A DNA stretch of 64,000 bases from Ciona savignyi (taxonomy: Eukaryota; Chordata; Ascidiacea; Phlebobranchia; Cionidae), in contig CH002368.1 of NCBI GenBank assembly GCA_000149265.1, forward strand, positions 924,964 to 988,963, read 5' to 3'. The notes below the pieces were generated by a model. That model made no database searches and had not been told where the DNA came from. It was given only the letters and a program-made list of their open reading frames with translations. Made by a program: the position numbers and the translations under genes. This document shows, one piece after another, positions 24,339 to 36,253 of this stretch. The number at the start of each line of letters is the position of its first letter. The stretch's first letter is position 1.

Positions 24339-24838
24339 CACAGTAGCTGTCTGAACATTTAAAGAATGTCGTCTTTAATCAAAACGTGTTTAAATGTGTC
24401 ATTCAAAAAGGTTAAATCAGTTGAAAATTCGAGAAACGCGTTGATATTATTGGGCACAGGTGTATAAAGTTTGATCGCAAATAGTAAGGCTGTAGGATAT
24501 ATTACACCATGCTAAACGAAAATAACCACAGCTATACTACCTATATGTCATTTTGTATAATAACATGGTCATTGAAAATGTGTGTCTACGTCACGGAGAG
24601 TAAGTTCTAAATTTTCACTGAATTTTAACGAACATTGGTTTATGGGGTTTTAACGTCATATATTTGTTTGTCGTTTAACCGGATTTTCACAATCAATTTA
24701 ATAGTCTACTCATCTTTTATTATATGGGTTGTACTATATTCGTTTTAAAAGTAAGCGTTTTTTATTGTGAGGCTTAAGTGTATAGCAACTTTTTTGCAGG
24801 TCAGTTGTAAGACCACGATTGGTTCCAAACCACAAATC

Positions 24839-26305
24839 ATGAAATGCTTAACTCGCTTAATAATCTTTTGTGGTCTGTACATTGTTGCGTCAGGTAACTA
24901 ATTTTTTTTCTTACGAATAGTGTATAATTTATTAATCCTATACATTACAGAGAAACCAACGTCCCAAAGAGGAAGCTCAGAGCTAAAATCTGATTCACTA
25001 GTCCCAAAACGAAAGGCCTTAGTTAAGTACAATGCGTGCCTGAGTTCTGTCCCAAATGTGGTGATTGCGACAGCAAGGACCCAAGATTCACACCTTTCTT
25101 ATAAATTCAACTTGACTGTGGTAAAAATTTTCCTCTACGGTTTTTTGTTTGAGCTTGTGCGAACCGACGAGCCGACAGGCTGGGACACCATGCTAATTGT
25201 GGATTGGGTGATTTACACAGGTGAGTAACTAGACTTAGCATAGACATTTATATGAATCTAGATGTTAAGTTTTGTAAAAAGGGATTCAGCAAATGAAAAC
25301 CAGGATACCACACAATAACTACTTAAATGTTTAGGCAACCAAGTATAGCATAACGGAACACTCCCAAGTTTGAAATTCTTAAGATATTTCTAATTTAGTT
25401 CTTTATTTAGGATTACCCAAAAGCTGCAAAGAAGCATTACGGCTTGGACTCAACGAAAGTGGAATACAACTTATATATATACCGGAAAATCAGAAAAGTT
25501 TGAAAGTTTACTGCGATCAAACAACTGACAGCGGCGGTTGGATTGTAGGTGGAGTTTAATTTTTGGAATGTGACTCTTACCCCTAATAAATGAACATTTC
25601 AGGTGTTCCAGCGGCGTACGAATGGTTCTGAAAACTTTTATCGAACGTGGATTGAATATCAAGGGATGTTTGGAAACCTTAACAACGAATTCTGGTTGGG
25701 TGCGCCCAAATTTTAATTAGTTGAAATTTATCACTTAAAACAGTTAATAAGATTTAATCTATATTTAGGAAACGAAAATATTCATGCTTTAACCCGATCT
25801 GGGCAATATGAATTACGGATTGAATTGGGAGATTGTGAACACGCGAGAAAGTTTGCAAAATACAGGTAGGCCAACAAACAAAAATATTATAATTAACATA
25901 ATAATGCATTTCGTATAAACAGCTCCTTTTCCATCGGAACCGCTCAAGAAAAATATACTTTAAACGTGTCAGTTTACTCTGGAAATGCAGGTAAAAATGA
26001 GAACAGATAAAGTTAGGAAATTCCTAATCGCTTTAAACTTTATATCCGCAGGAGATTCACTTTCCCCCCACAGCGGTTTTCCCTTTAGCACTAAGGACGA
26101 GGACAACGATTCCTCCAGTGTTAACTGCGCTATCCCAAATCATGGAGCTTGGTGGTATGATAGATGTTTCCATTCCAACTTAAACGGGAAGTACTTTATG
26201 GAGTGCCAAGCCACAACTGAGCCAGCAGCAAGTTGGAAAGGTTTTCATGGTTTTGAATACTCAATGAAGTTTATCGAGATGAAGTTCAGACCAAGAGAAG
26301 CCTAG
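24839..26305 (+). CDS. Secreted fibrinogen-domain protein (FREP/ficolin-like), seven exons
   Basis: Exons are 24839-24893, 24951-25220, 25411-25544, 25603-25699, 25769-25865, 25923-25990 and 26052-26305. Phases close and give 324 residues. Exon 1 encodes a hydrophobic signal peptide ([18 protein letters not shown]). Exon 2 is a unique region of about 90 residues that I do not recognise. From about residue 109 there is a fibrinogen C-terminal domain: [38 protein letters not shown], and near the C-terminus [20 protein letters not shown] then NGKY, the usual conserved cysteine pair and SNLNG core. Such proteins bind carbohydrates or partner proteins outside the cell, in immunity, adhesion or gamete recognition. 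No collagen or EGF module is present. A polyadenylation signal is 87 nt after the stop. The ligand is unknown. Confidence 0.9.
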
Positions 26306-26391
26306 CAATAAGATAAATCTCAACTTGCATGAAAGGTAAATTACCACAATATTACCTCGCATTCTCTAAGCATAAACGACATTTGTTTTTC

Positions 26392-26397
26392 AATAAA
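26392..26397 (+). terminator. Polyadenylation signal of the fibrinogen-domain gene
   Basis: AATAAA, 87 nt after the stop at 26305. Confidence 0.6.
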
Positions 26398-26814
26398 CAG
26401 TTAACAGTATTCACATCAGTGTATATACTTTTTGTAATATTTTTCATACAATCACAATTTTAAATATTAAATTGATGCAAAATGCATAATGTTGGTTGCC
26501 GAGCGGATAATGCAACCAACTTATCTGTGAACCGTAAAAGGAATTACCAGTTTTCCACGAACCACATAATTGAAGTCAATTTGAATATGCTTACAATTGC
26601 AGATTTAAATTTTGGCAACTGATTCAACCTTTTATTTGTCCGACAGAATACATTCTATCAAATTATTTATTTTATTCCGATTATTTATTAAAAAAATAAT
26701 AATTGTGTTACTTATTCAATTAAATCGCGAATCATGTACTACTAAATGTCATAACTTCATAGCTCCTCTTAGTTTTTATTGCATCATTCTATCCTCATTG
26801 TAATGTGTGGTTAA

Positions 26815-27110
26815 TAGGATATATAGGATATTAATCTTTATCCCCGTGGATGGCAAAACCAAGGGGGTTAACACACGGGCAATCGTCAGATCACCTCGCG
26901 CCCATCGTCGGGTTACCAGAGCTATTGCACTGTGTTGTATATGATATACACGTTCCTTCAATTTGGTAGAACCCATTAATCCGCTGGGTTCAGGCAATGT
27001 CCGTAAAGTGCCTTGCCCAAGGACACAACCGACTAGCTAGCGATCAGTTTCGCACCTTTAACCTGTCCGTTGAAAGGCGACGCACTTAACCGTTAGACCA
27101 ACGGGCCGGA
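26815..27110 (-). repeat. tRNA-headed SINE, full length
   Basis: Minus-strand copy. It runs from an AGGATATATAGGATATT tail to a head ending in ACCAACGGGCCGGA, the reverse of TCCGGCCCGTTGGT. All conserved blocks are present. Confidence 0.8.
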
Positions 27111-27309
27111 CATAGTCAGTAAACATTCTCCGTGCTCACCCAATGACGTGTCAGCGCAATATGACAGACACTGTTGGTAATAAATACATTTCTCATTTGT
27201 ATTACTGTACGAATCTTTTTTAGCGGCAGGAGTCAATTTGTTTAAAGCAACATTTGCCCGAACTGAACTTTAACCCTAAAGACAACAAACGCACTGGACC
27301 TTTAATTAA

Positions 27310-27500
27310 GTAAATCTAACAAACAAAAGTTGTATCCATGTTGTACCTAGCAGTTCCGATTTCGACTATACGGCCGTCGTGTTTATATTCGCGAGCCTGT
27401 AGGTAATTGCCCTGACATAATTCGCCCAAGTTTTGCCATTGCCCATCCAAGCCAAATTTTGCTATTACAGGAAGATTCCATTCGATTGGTGATTTACCTC
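27310..27500 (-). pseudogene. Orphan open stretch, about 60 codons, possible exon or transposon fragment
   Basis: On the minus strand an open frame of about 60 codons runs without a stop, with a balanced composition (SPIEWNLPVIAKFGLDGQW, then ELCQGNYLQAREYKHDGR). It ends at a TAG near 27309 and is cut upstream at the border of duplicated block B. No start codon is present, and a GTACAA donor-like site lies near the end. I do not recognise the family. It may be a relic of a transposon ORF or an isolated exon. Confidence 0.25.
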
Positions 27501-27507
27501 CGTTTAT

Positions 27508-28124
27508 AATTATCTATTCGACAAAAACATTTGTTGACGGCATACCCAAAGACATGTCCAACTGAAAGCGGACGCTCTAACAACAAACTGAGGGATGCGC
27601 CCTGGCAAAATATGTATAATAGGAATAGGCGGCCGCTCACATTAGATTATTTTCTCTTATAAATTCTTTTTCATCAGAACACTAGTTTAAAGAGCGCTTA
27701 ATAAAATCTAGTTCCAAGGGCTGTCAACACATTTATTAAAGGGTTTCTAGTAAAGAAACAGTAGAAAACTTAAACCCGAGATATGGAGGCAATAAAATAC
27801 ATGGTTGATTTTATTTTTTACTTGGCTTATAAAAAATAGTTTTTTAATTATATATATTTCGTCAGATTAAAAAACTTAAACCTAAAAAAAGCAATAGCAC
27901 ATGTTACTTAATTATGTAAAATAACTATAATACCTCTATCGGTGTAACTTATTAAGCTTTTATACCTTTTGTTTGTCACTCGGTTTAAATCGATTTTCCA
28001 CATGACGTACAAAACTTTTAACTTTCGCCTCCTGGTGCAGAAGGCAATCATGGTTTGAAAAGAATAGCGTAAGATATTCATGGGAAAACGCAAGGGGCGT
28101 GGGCACACAGGCAATCGTTAGATC
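27508..28124. repeat. Duplicated block, copy B (left part)
   Basis: Matches copy A from its start (ATTATCTATTCGAC) through GGACGCTCTAACAACAAACT and a SINE beginning near 28064. It is interrupted at 28125 by a solo LTR and continues after the BEL/Pao element at 35675. Confidence 0.75.
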
Positions 28125-28586
28125 TCTAGCAACTTCTCGGCTTGTGTAATATTTTATGCAAATTATTTTAAGTTATGTTAAAATAGTTTAAGTTGGCGTT
28201 AAATGCGCGCACGGCTGTTGCCTTGTCAATAATTGTGTGTAAACCGGCTATAATCTCAGAACCAATACTTTCTATACAAATCCTTTCCACATTACGTATA
28301 ATACGTGGCAAGCTGACGTTTTATGTATAAACTCATTACATTAATTCAGTATCAAAAACGTTTTGGAATAACAACCAAAATAAATCGCCTGCCAGGAGCG
28401 CGACTCCGAGCGTGTCAAGTCAATCAGTTAAACTGTATGTGTTTTAATGTATTAGTTTATAAAATGCAATAGAGAAACCTTCCGAGACGGAGTCAATTGG
28501 GAGTCTAAATAGCTAAAGAACTCAGGTCAGATTCAGTGCAAGTTATAGGCACGTCCGCCAATCATAAAATCATCTAATTCTCCACA
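28125..28586 (-). mobile_element. Old solo LTR related to the Ty3-like element at 53.6 kb
   Basis: Reverse-oriented relative to the LTRs at 53612-54063 and 55445-55896. Shared blocks include CGGCTTGTGTA near the start, CTTCCGAGACGGAGTC in the middle and TCTCCACA at the end. Substitutions are many, so it is much older than those LTRs. It sits inside a SINE and is flanked by GATC and TATC, a decayed 4-bp duplication. Confidence 0.65.
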
Positions 28587-28623
28587 TATCACCTTGCGCT
28601 CGACATCGGGTTACCATAGCTAT

Positions 28624-29045
28624 TGTAACATCTGTAAATCGTTTTGACTCAAAATTAATGTTTTTTGAAACGTCTAGTAATAATTATTATGCTTTATATT
28701 CCTGCAACCTCGTGGTTTTCTTTCCCTTTTTGTACTGATTCCTCTACCGACACATACTGAAACAATTTTACTGAATTTGAATAGACCTATATATACGGAA
28801 AAACAGTTGGTAAGCAAATTGATTATTAATATTTGTCGTTTATTTATGTGTATTTATGTTAAATTGTATAATAGAAAACCGCTGATCGCTGATCGCTGAT
28901 CGCTGAACGCTGAACACTCATCAGTAAATAAACTACCATCCACCAAGTGAGATCAAGTGTGCGGGCCAGCGCGTTAACACTGTTTTTCATGTAAAGGACT
29001 CGGGTGTTTAATTAAGTATAGGTCGCACCAAATAGAGGCCTTACA
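28624..29045 (+). repeat. 5' LTR of the BEL/Pao element
   Basis: Starts TGTAACATCT and ends GAGGCCTTACA. It contains a tandem GCTGATC run at about 28884-28910. It lacks the 25 bp present in the 3' LTR. Confidence 0.9.
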
Positions 29046-29278
29046 TAAGTTTTCAACTGATCCATATTGAATTTACTGATTCTTACTGATTAATGATTTA
29101 TTGTTATACCTACCGATTACTGACCAACTGATTAATTTACTGTTACTTACTGAATTTTGAATTTACTGTTACTGATTTCTACCGAACTTATTATTGTACC
29201 GATTTGTACTTGCTTTGCTGGTACTGTCTGTTACGTCACAGTAACCTTTATTATCGTTGTATCTTTCCTGTTGCTGAC

Positions 29279-31091
29279 ATGGAATCTGTCGAAAGAAAGG
29301 ACTTTGACCGGATAGAAATTATCCTGCGGCAAAAATATATGCTCGCTGAAGTGATGATGACGGACTCGAGCATGGGTCCAAAACTGAATGAGCTGATTAC
29401 TGAGATTGAGCGCCTCTACGCCGAGTTGATGATCCTCGCGCCAAAGGCTTACTCGCAAGAAGATTTAAACGACCAAGGCCACCCCCTTCTGCAATGTGTG
29501 GTACAAAGCCAACTAGAATTTAAAGGGAGGGCTACTGAATGGCTTCTAAGTGCCGAAAAGGCTCCCAGCATAACAACGTCGTCCAACATGACGAAGGAGT
29601 TCTAGGTCAAGTACAAAACGACGGGAAGCGTATGTCCAAGCTCAGAAGGCTCGTCTTGAAGCACAGCAAGTCGCTGAAAGTGCTCGTGAGCGTGCAGAAC
29701 TAGAGGCTAGAGAAGCCGAGAACAGAGCGGCTTTACAGACAAGAGAAGCTGAGCGCAAAGCAGAGTTGGCCGAGCTTGAATTACGTGCTTGGGATGAGCA
29801 GCTCCCAACTCCACACATCGAAAATGTTGCCGTCAACCCCACCACGAAACACATACCGATTGCTGCAGAGGTGGGTGCGATGCCACGACATGATGCACAT
29901 AAAGAATTGATGCTTCGGCCGCTGCCGAATGGTGACGACGCTTATCAAACACCGCCACGTAAACGTACAGAACCTGCCGTGCTGAACTATCGACAAATGA
30001 ATGCTGACGTTACTCTACCGCCACGACCAGAAATAATGAAATTTAATGGAGACCCTCTAGATTACCATGAATTTGTACGGAATTTTGAAACCCATATAGA
30101 GCAACATGTAAAGTCAGAGACGACCCGTTTGATCTACTTGCTACAGCAGTGTGAACCTGAGGTACGGCGTCAATTGTCGCACTTCACTAAAGATGCTCTA
30201 AGTGGTTACCGATTGGCCCGTGAACAGTTGTTTCAACTGTATGGTAGACCACACATTACCTCCAAGGCTTGCAGTAAACTGCTGGCGAAGACGCCGGTCG
30301 TTGGAGAAAGGGATCCAGCCGGATTATTGAAACTAGACATATTGTTACAGAGATGTAAGAGTGCCCTTGCTGACGTCGGAGAATACGCGGGAATTAACTC
30401 ACTGCACTGCCTATTACCGATTATAAACAAATTGCCTGAGAGCCTACAGACAAAGTGGATCGAGTGGTCTGTCTGCGTTGCTGAGGAGAAATGCCGGGAC
30501 GCTGGCTTCCTAGACCTCGTTGCGTTTGTCGCAAGACAATCGAAGATTTATAATTCTCTGTATGGAGAAAGCTTGTACAGTCGTGAGCCAGGACGATACC
30601 GGAAAGCAGCCGCCTTCAATACCCTACACGAGATTACAGAACAATTACCGACTATGTGCGATTTATGCGACAAGAAGCATGCGCTACCGCAGTGCTTTAA
30701 ATTCAAGAAAATGAACGGACGCGAACGACGCGAGTTGGCATCTGTCAAGGGATTGTGTTTTCGGTGCCTGCAAAGAGGTCACCGTGTGGCAGAATGTCCT
30801 TCAGCAGAATGCTGTGGGGAATGTAAAAGTACGTATCACCACTCGCTTTTGCACTACAGATTTACTAAAGTTCCCAAACCCGACAAAACTGATGATCAAG
30901 CGAAAGCAGCGACGTCATGCTCTTCCATACTTTTTGAAAGTCCCCAGTCTTATCATACAGAAGAGTACAAAGCGAAGGGCGTATACATGTGCGTGGTACC
31001 AGTGAACGTCCGATACAAGAACCGCCGGAGGTGCGGACTTACGCCTTTCTCGATTCCGGATCTTCGGCCACGTTATGTAACAGTACTCTAA
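29279..31091 (+). pseudogene. BEL/Pao gag region (broken frame)
   Basis: The frame opens at ATG 29279, stops at 29605, and a second frame runs 29766-31091. Between them lies a charged Ala/Glu/Arg-rich coiled-coil stretch. The second frame carries a DUF1759-like capsid domain (FNGDPLDYHEFVRNFETHIE) and two zinc-knuckle-like Cys/His groups (CDLCDKKHALPQC and CFRCLQRGHRVAEC), then runs out near the protease. At least one frame change separates the two parts. Confidence 0.8.
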
Positions 31092-31333
31092 CGAGCGCTC
31101 TTGGCATTACAGGAACTCCCAAACAGATATCCCTGACCACCCTCTGTGCTGAATCGACGTACAACGGTATCACTACTGACCTAACCGTTTGTTCATTAGA
31201 CGGTGAAACTGAAGTTGAAATACAGAATGTAGTGTCAGTGGACCATATTCCAGTACGACCAAACATTCTTCCACGAAGGAATGTGTTAGATAAAATGAAT
31301 CACCTGAAAGGTATAGAATTTCCCACAAGTTGA
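30989..31333 (+). pseudogene. BEL/Pao aspartic protease segment
   Basis: Shifted frame overlapping the end of gag. It contains the active-site motif FLDSGSSATLC, an aspartic protease of the retropepsin type. The frame stops at 31333, about 45 bp before the frame that resumes at 31380. Confidence 0.75.
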
Positions 31334-31379
31334 TGGTGGCACCGTTACCCTTCTCATCGGAATAGATGTACCAGAAGCG

Positions 31380-34300
31380 TTGTGGGTACAGAAAGTCCTC
31401 AAAGGAAAAAGAGATGAACCTGTTGCGTGGAAAACGCCCTTCGGTTGGTCTTTGATGGGCCCCTCCCTATCGCCGTGTTCATCGACCACTATACAGAACA
31501 ATTTAACGACGACGTCTGACGCTTTATCACGTCAGATTAATCGCCTATGGAACACTGACTTTGGCGATTCGACGTCCGTCCTCGCGTCGCCAACGTCAAG
31601 AGAAGATCGTATTGCCCACGAATTAATGAAGAAGTCAGTTTCTATGGTAAATGGCCATTTCCAATTACCACTGCCGAAAAAACCTTGTGCTCGTGAGTTA
31701 TCTGACAATCACGTTATGGCGCAAAAGCGCGCTGATGGTCTCAAGAGACGTTTACTGAAAAACGACGAACTACACGTGAAATATACTAATGCTGTACAGT
31801 CATACATTGAAAAGGGGTATGCGCGGGAAGTACCCGCTACTGAAATTCACGCTTCTAGAAAACGGTGGTTTATTCCCCACCACCCTGTCGTACATCCACG
31901 CAAGCCCGGTAAAGTGCGTGTGGTGTTTGATTGCGCGGCGAAACATAATGGCGTTTCGCTAAACGATGTACTGATGCAAGGACCAGATTTAACGAACAGT
32001 CTCATAGGTGTGCTGACTCGCTTTCGTCAGAACCAAATCGCCCTAGTGGCCGACGTGGAAGGAATGTTCCACCAAGTTAGAGTCGATCCAAGGGATACTG
32101 ATATGTTGAGCTTTCTTTGGGTGGAAAGGTGGCAATTTACAAGATAACCCGACTGTGTACCAGATGCTGGTGCATTTGTTTGGTGCAACGTCGTCACCTA
32201 GCTGCGCGGCATTCTGTTTAAAGGAATGCGCCCGTGTGTACGGAGACGATTACGACGATTTGGCTGCGAATGTGGTCAAGAATAACTTTTACGTCGACGA
32301 CTGCTTAGTGTCTGTCGAGAACATAGAGAAAGCTACCAAGCTTGTAACTGATCTGCGAGAGCTGCTTGCTCGTGCAGGATTCCACCTAACGAAATGGTTG
32401 TCTAACAATGCGGAAGTACTGGAAACGATTCCTGAAAAGGAGAGAGCAAAGAACGCGTCTTCTCTTAATATCGATGCTTGCTTGGACGAGCGCGTCCTTG
32501 GTGTGCAATGGAGAGTCCAATCGGATGAATTTTCATTTACTGTTACACCACAGAAGAAGCCGGTAACCAGAAGAGGAATTTTGTCGGTCGTTAGCTCGAT
32601 ATACGACCCCCTGGGTTTCGCGGCCCCCGTCCTGATTAAAGGAAGGCTGTTGTGGCAGAGACTCTGTAAACGAGGATTAAACTGGGATGAAAAGGTCTCC
32701 CAAGAAGAGGAAAATGAGTGGATCAACTGGCTGGAAGATTTACCTGGACTTGAACAAGTTAGAGTCCAACGCTGCTTTAAACCACCGTCACTGGGAAAAG
32801 TTATTCATACTGAACTTCATCACTTTGCAGATGCATCTACCGTGGCTTATGGCGCAGTGTCTTATCTGCGTTTTATTGATATTAAAGGAAATATACATTG
32901 CTCGTTTCTCATCGGAAATACCAGAGTAGCTCCGATGAGCACCATGTCTATTCCACGACTTGAATTAACGGCAGCCGTTCTGGCTGTCCGCCATGACCAA
33001 TTAGCCAGAAGAGAATTAAACTTGACGAGCTGCCAATCAACCTTTTGGACAGATTCCACCGCGGTATTACAGACAATATACAATTGTAAGAAACGATTTC
33101 CTACGTTTGTTGCCAACCGAATCGCCGAAATCGAGCGCTATGCAGATATTAATCGTTGGAAATTCGTCCCTACTGAACTGAATCCCGCCGATGACGCAAC
33201 CCGCGGACTTACCACTAAACTACTGACACAATCCGGACGATGGCTAAATGGACCCGACTTTCTATGGCAAGTGGAGAGCAAATGGCCTGAATGTCCAGTG
33301 TCGCTTCCAAAGGTCCCTGATGAATTTTTACCCTTAAAAAGACAGAACGCCAATGTGAACTTACTGACTACAGATGAAATGGTTACTGAATTTAGTACTG
33401 ATCGCTTGATTAACCACTTTTCGTCGTGGTATCGATTAAAAAAGGCAGCAGCTTGGCTGTCTAGATACAAGATGTTCCTGCTCCAAAAGATTCGCAATGT
33501 CTGCCCACCGGTAAGCCATTTGACAGCTTCGCTCAGCGTGAAAGAGCTTGAAAGTGCAGAAATTGAACTAATAAAGTATGAACAGCGCAAACATTTCGGA
33601 TCAACGATCTCTATTTTGGATTCCAAAAGGCAAATAAAGAAAGACGACTGTATTCGTGTCCTTTCTAAACTGAACCCCTTACTGAGAAATGGAGTGCTGC
33701 GCGTCGGCGGTCGTATTGATAAAGCACCGGTCGAGTATGACGCAAAACACCCGATTATTCTACCATGTTATTCTCACGTAACGAACTTGATCATCGACGA
33801 ATACCACCAGAGTGTGGGGCATTCTGGTTACGGACACACCCTATCTGCGCTACGTGGGAGATTTTGGATACTGAAAATTGGAGTTGCTGTTCGCCGAGTC
33901 TTGACGAAATGTCTGCCGTGCAAAAGAAGAAGCGCCGTTCCTGGATGCCAGATTATGGCAGAACTGCCTTCTGGGCGCCTACAGGCTGGCGAACCTGCCT
34001 TTAGCCACGTCGGAGTTGACTACTTCGGTCCGTTCTCTGTGAAACAAAACCGGAGTGAAATTAAAAGATACGGATGTATATTCACTTGCCTTACCATCCG
34101 AGCCATACATATTGAAATGGCTAATGATCTTTCTGCTGATTCGTTTTTAAATGCCCTACGCCGATTTATAGGTCGTCGAGGTAAACCAAAACAAATATAC
34201 AGTGATAACGGGACCAATTTTGTTTGGTGCAGAGAAGATACTTCGATCATCCCTTGCCTTGTGGAACCGTGAACAGATTGCTGAGCATTTGCGACAGAGG

Positions 34301-34902
34301 GCAATAGCGTGGTCCTTCAACCCGCCTGCAGCCTCCCACATGGGCGGCGTATGGGAAAGGATGATACGGTCAGTGCGTCGTTTGCTGTCATCCATGCATT
34401 CAACAAAGGGCCTGTTTACTGACGAAGCTTTGAATACACTGTTCGTAGAAGTGGAATCGATTGTTAATTCAAGGCCGCTCGTTCCTGTCATTATTGATCC
34501 GCACAGCGATGAACCGATAACGCCGAATCACTTGCTGTTACTGCGTGATTCACCAAATGAAGCTCCAGGCCTCTTCGATGAGAAAGCGTCGTACGCAAGA
34601 CGAAGATGGGTCCAAGTGCAACATATGGCCAATATATTTGGAAACGCTGGGTGTCAGAATTTTTGCCCAACTTGATTAAACGCCAAAAGTGGTACAGCAA
34701 AAGATCAAACTTTGAAATCAACGATATAGTGCTGCTAGATGACGAGAGCCAGCCCCGTTCGAAGTGGGTACTGGGCCGTGTAATGGACACATATGCTGAT
34801 AAACACGGAGTCGTGCGTACGGTTCTGGTTAAGACGCCCAACAGTCTCGTAAAGCGGCCAATTGCTAAATTGTGTCTGATTGTTGATTCCGAAGATTCCT
34901 AA
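31380..34902 (+). pseudogene. BEL/Pao pol: RT, RNase H, integrase, DUF5641 (frameshifted)
   Basis: Four frames follow one another: 31380-32147, 32155-34272, 34202-34675 and 34606-34902. Domains seen are the RT fingers/palm (VRVVFDCAAKHNGVSLND, then the YVDD box in the second frame), RNase H (HHFADASTVAYGAV), the integrase HHCC region (HQSVGHSGYG...CLPCK), catalytic residues DYFGPF and YSDNGTNF in the second frame with GGVWERMIRS in the third, and a DUF5641-like tail (RPIAKLCL). The frame breaks at about 32147, 34230 and 34640 mean that no single polyprotein is encoded. Whether the breaks are real or sequencing errors is not known. Confidence 0.85.
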
Positions 34903-35222
34903 ACGTTTGATACGTAGCCTTTATATTTCGTTTATATGACACCACTTCCCTTTATTGCGTGTGTACTGACCGCTTAACGCATTTCTACCGATATATTTCT
35001 GCGCAATTACTGATTCTGTTTGTGTACTGATTTTCTTTCCTACGTTCTTGCTGACGTATTTCACTCGCATCGCAAACTTGCCGTTATTGTTCGCTGATAC
35101 TACGTGTTTTTGCCCCTTTTACCGTTTTGAAGTATGTACCTTCCGATATTTCGTTGTTGTTCACTTTACCGATGTTTTGTAATGTTTTTTAAATATATGG
35201 GACATATATTTGTGGGGGGGTA

Positions 35223-35669
35223 TGTAACATCTGTAAATCGTTTTGACTCAAAATTAATGTTTTTTGAAACGTCTATGTTCATTATTGTGACGTCATTTTA
35301 GTAATAATTATTATGCTTTATATTCCTGCAACCTCGTGGTTTTCTTTCCCTTTTTGTACTGATTCCTCTACCGACACATACTGAAACAATTTTACTGAAT
35401 TTGAATAGACCTATATATACGGAAAAACAGTTGGTAAGCAAATTGATTATTAATATTTGTCGTTTATTTATGTGTATTTATGTTAAATTGTATAATAGAA
35501 AACCGCTGATCGCTGATCGCTGATCGCTGAACGCTGAACACTCATCAGTAAATAAACTACCATCCACCAAGTGAGATCAAGTGTGCGGGCCAGCGCGTTA
35601 ACACTGTTTTTCATGTAAAGGACTCGGGTGTTTAATTAAGTATAGGTCGCACCAAATAGAGGCCTTACA
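35223..35669 (+). repeat. 3' LTR of the BEL/Pao element
   Basis: 447 bp. It carries an extra 25 bp including GTGACGTCA, a CRE-like motif, absent from the 5' LTR. Confidence 0.9.
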
Positions 35670-35674
35670 GCTAT

Positions 35675-36215
35675 TGTAATGTCTTGTTTGATCTAGACGT
35701 GTATAATTTGGACGTTTTTGGTAGAACCAATTCATTTACTAGGTTCAAGCAATTTCTCCCATATGTTTTTTAAATCTTTTACTGAAAGGCGACGCACAAA
35801 TCCATGCTGATCATTCCGAAAGTTGAGCAGATGACTCCATCTGAATAACTTTAAAAAGGTCAAAAAATTAAAAACTATAATTAAAGGTGGCTTTTTTACG
35901 TTTTCGGTCATGCATACGGCTGATAAGCTGTATTGGCATGTCGAGGGCTTGCAGTCTCTATTTTTAACGACATAAGTAAGAAACGCTTTTAAAAAACGAA
36001 TGGTTACGGTCCGTCGAACACTTGTTTAATCAACCGCCCACCTAAAATGCGGTTTTAAAACTATGCTGATTACCATTTTTCAAATTTTGGAATGACTATA
36101 TAAGGTATTCTCTGGGAGATTTTAACACTAAATTAGACAAGAAAACATATATAGTACATTTTTAGATAACAGTCCTAAAAGTTTGAATATGATGCTTTTA
36201 AAAGCGGCTAAATGT
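35675..36215. repeat. Duplicated block, copy B (right part)
   Basis: Resumes the SINE core (CTATTGTAATGTCTTG) directly after the BEL/Pao target duplication, then matches copy A in TCGGTCATGCATACGGCTGA and in AGTACATTTTTAGATAACAG. It lacks the TIR element seen in copy A. Confidence 0.75.
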
Positions 36216-36253
36216 ACGGTCGTGTGGCCGAATGGTTAACGCGACCGGGGTGT

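Larger units (their letters stand above)
28624..35669 (+). mobile_element. BEL/Pao LTR retrotransposon, 7.0 kb, nearly intact structure
   Basis: The element is flanked by a 5-bp duplication GCTAT (28619-28623 and 35670-35674). LTRs are 28624-29045 (422 bp) and 35223-35669 (447 bp), both TGTAACATCT...GGCCTTACA. By eye they differ mainly by one 25-bp indel near position 55 of the LTR, so insertion is recent. A G-rich polypurine tract (35212-35220) precedes the 3' LTR. The internal part encodes DUF1759-type Gag, zinc knuckle, aspartic protease, reverse transcriptase, RNase H, integrase and a DUF5641-type C-terminus in that order, which is diagnostic of BEL/Pao. Several frame changes interrupt the reading frame, so this copy is probably not functional as sequenced. 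Confidence 0.92.
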
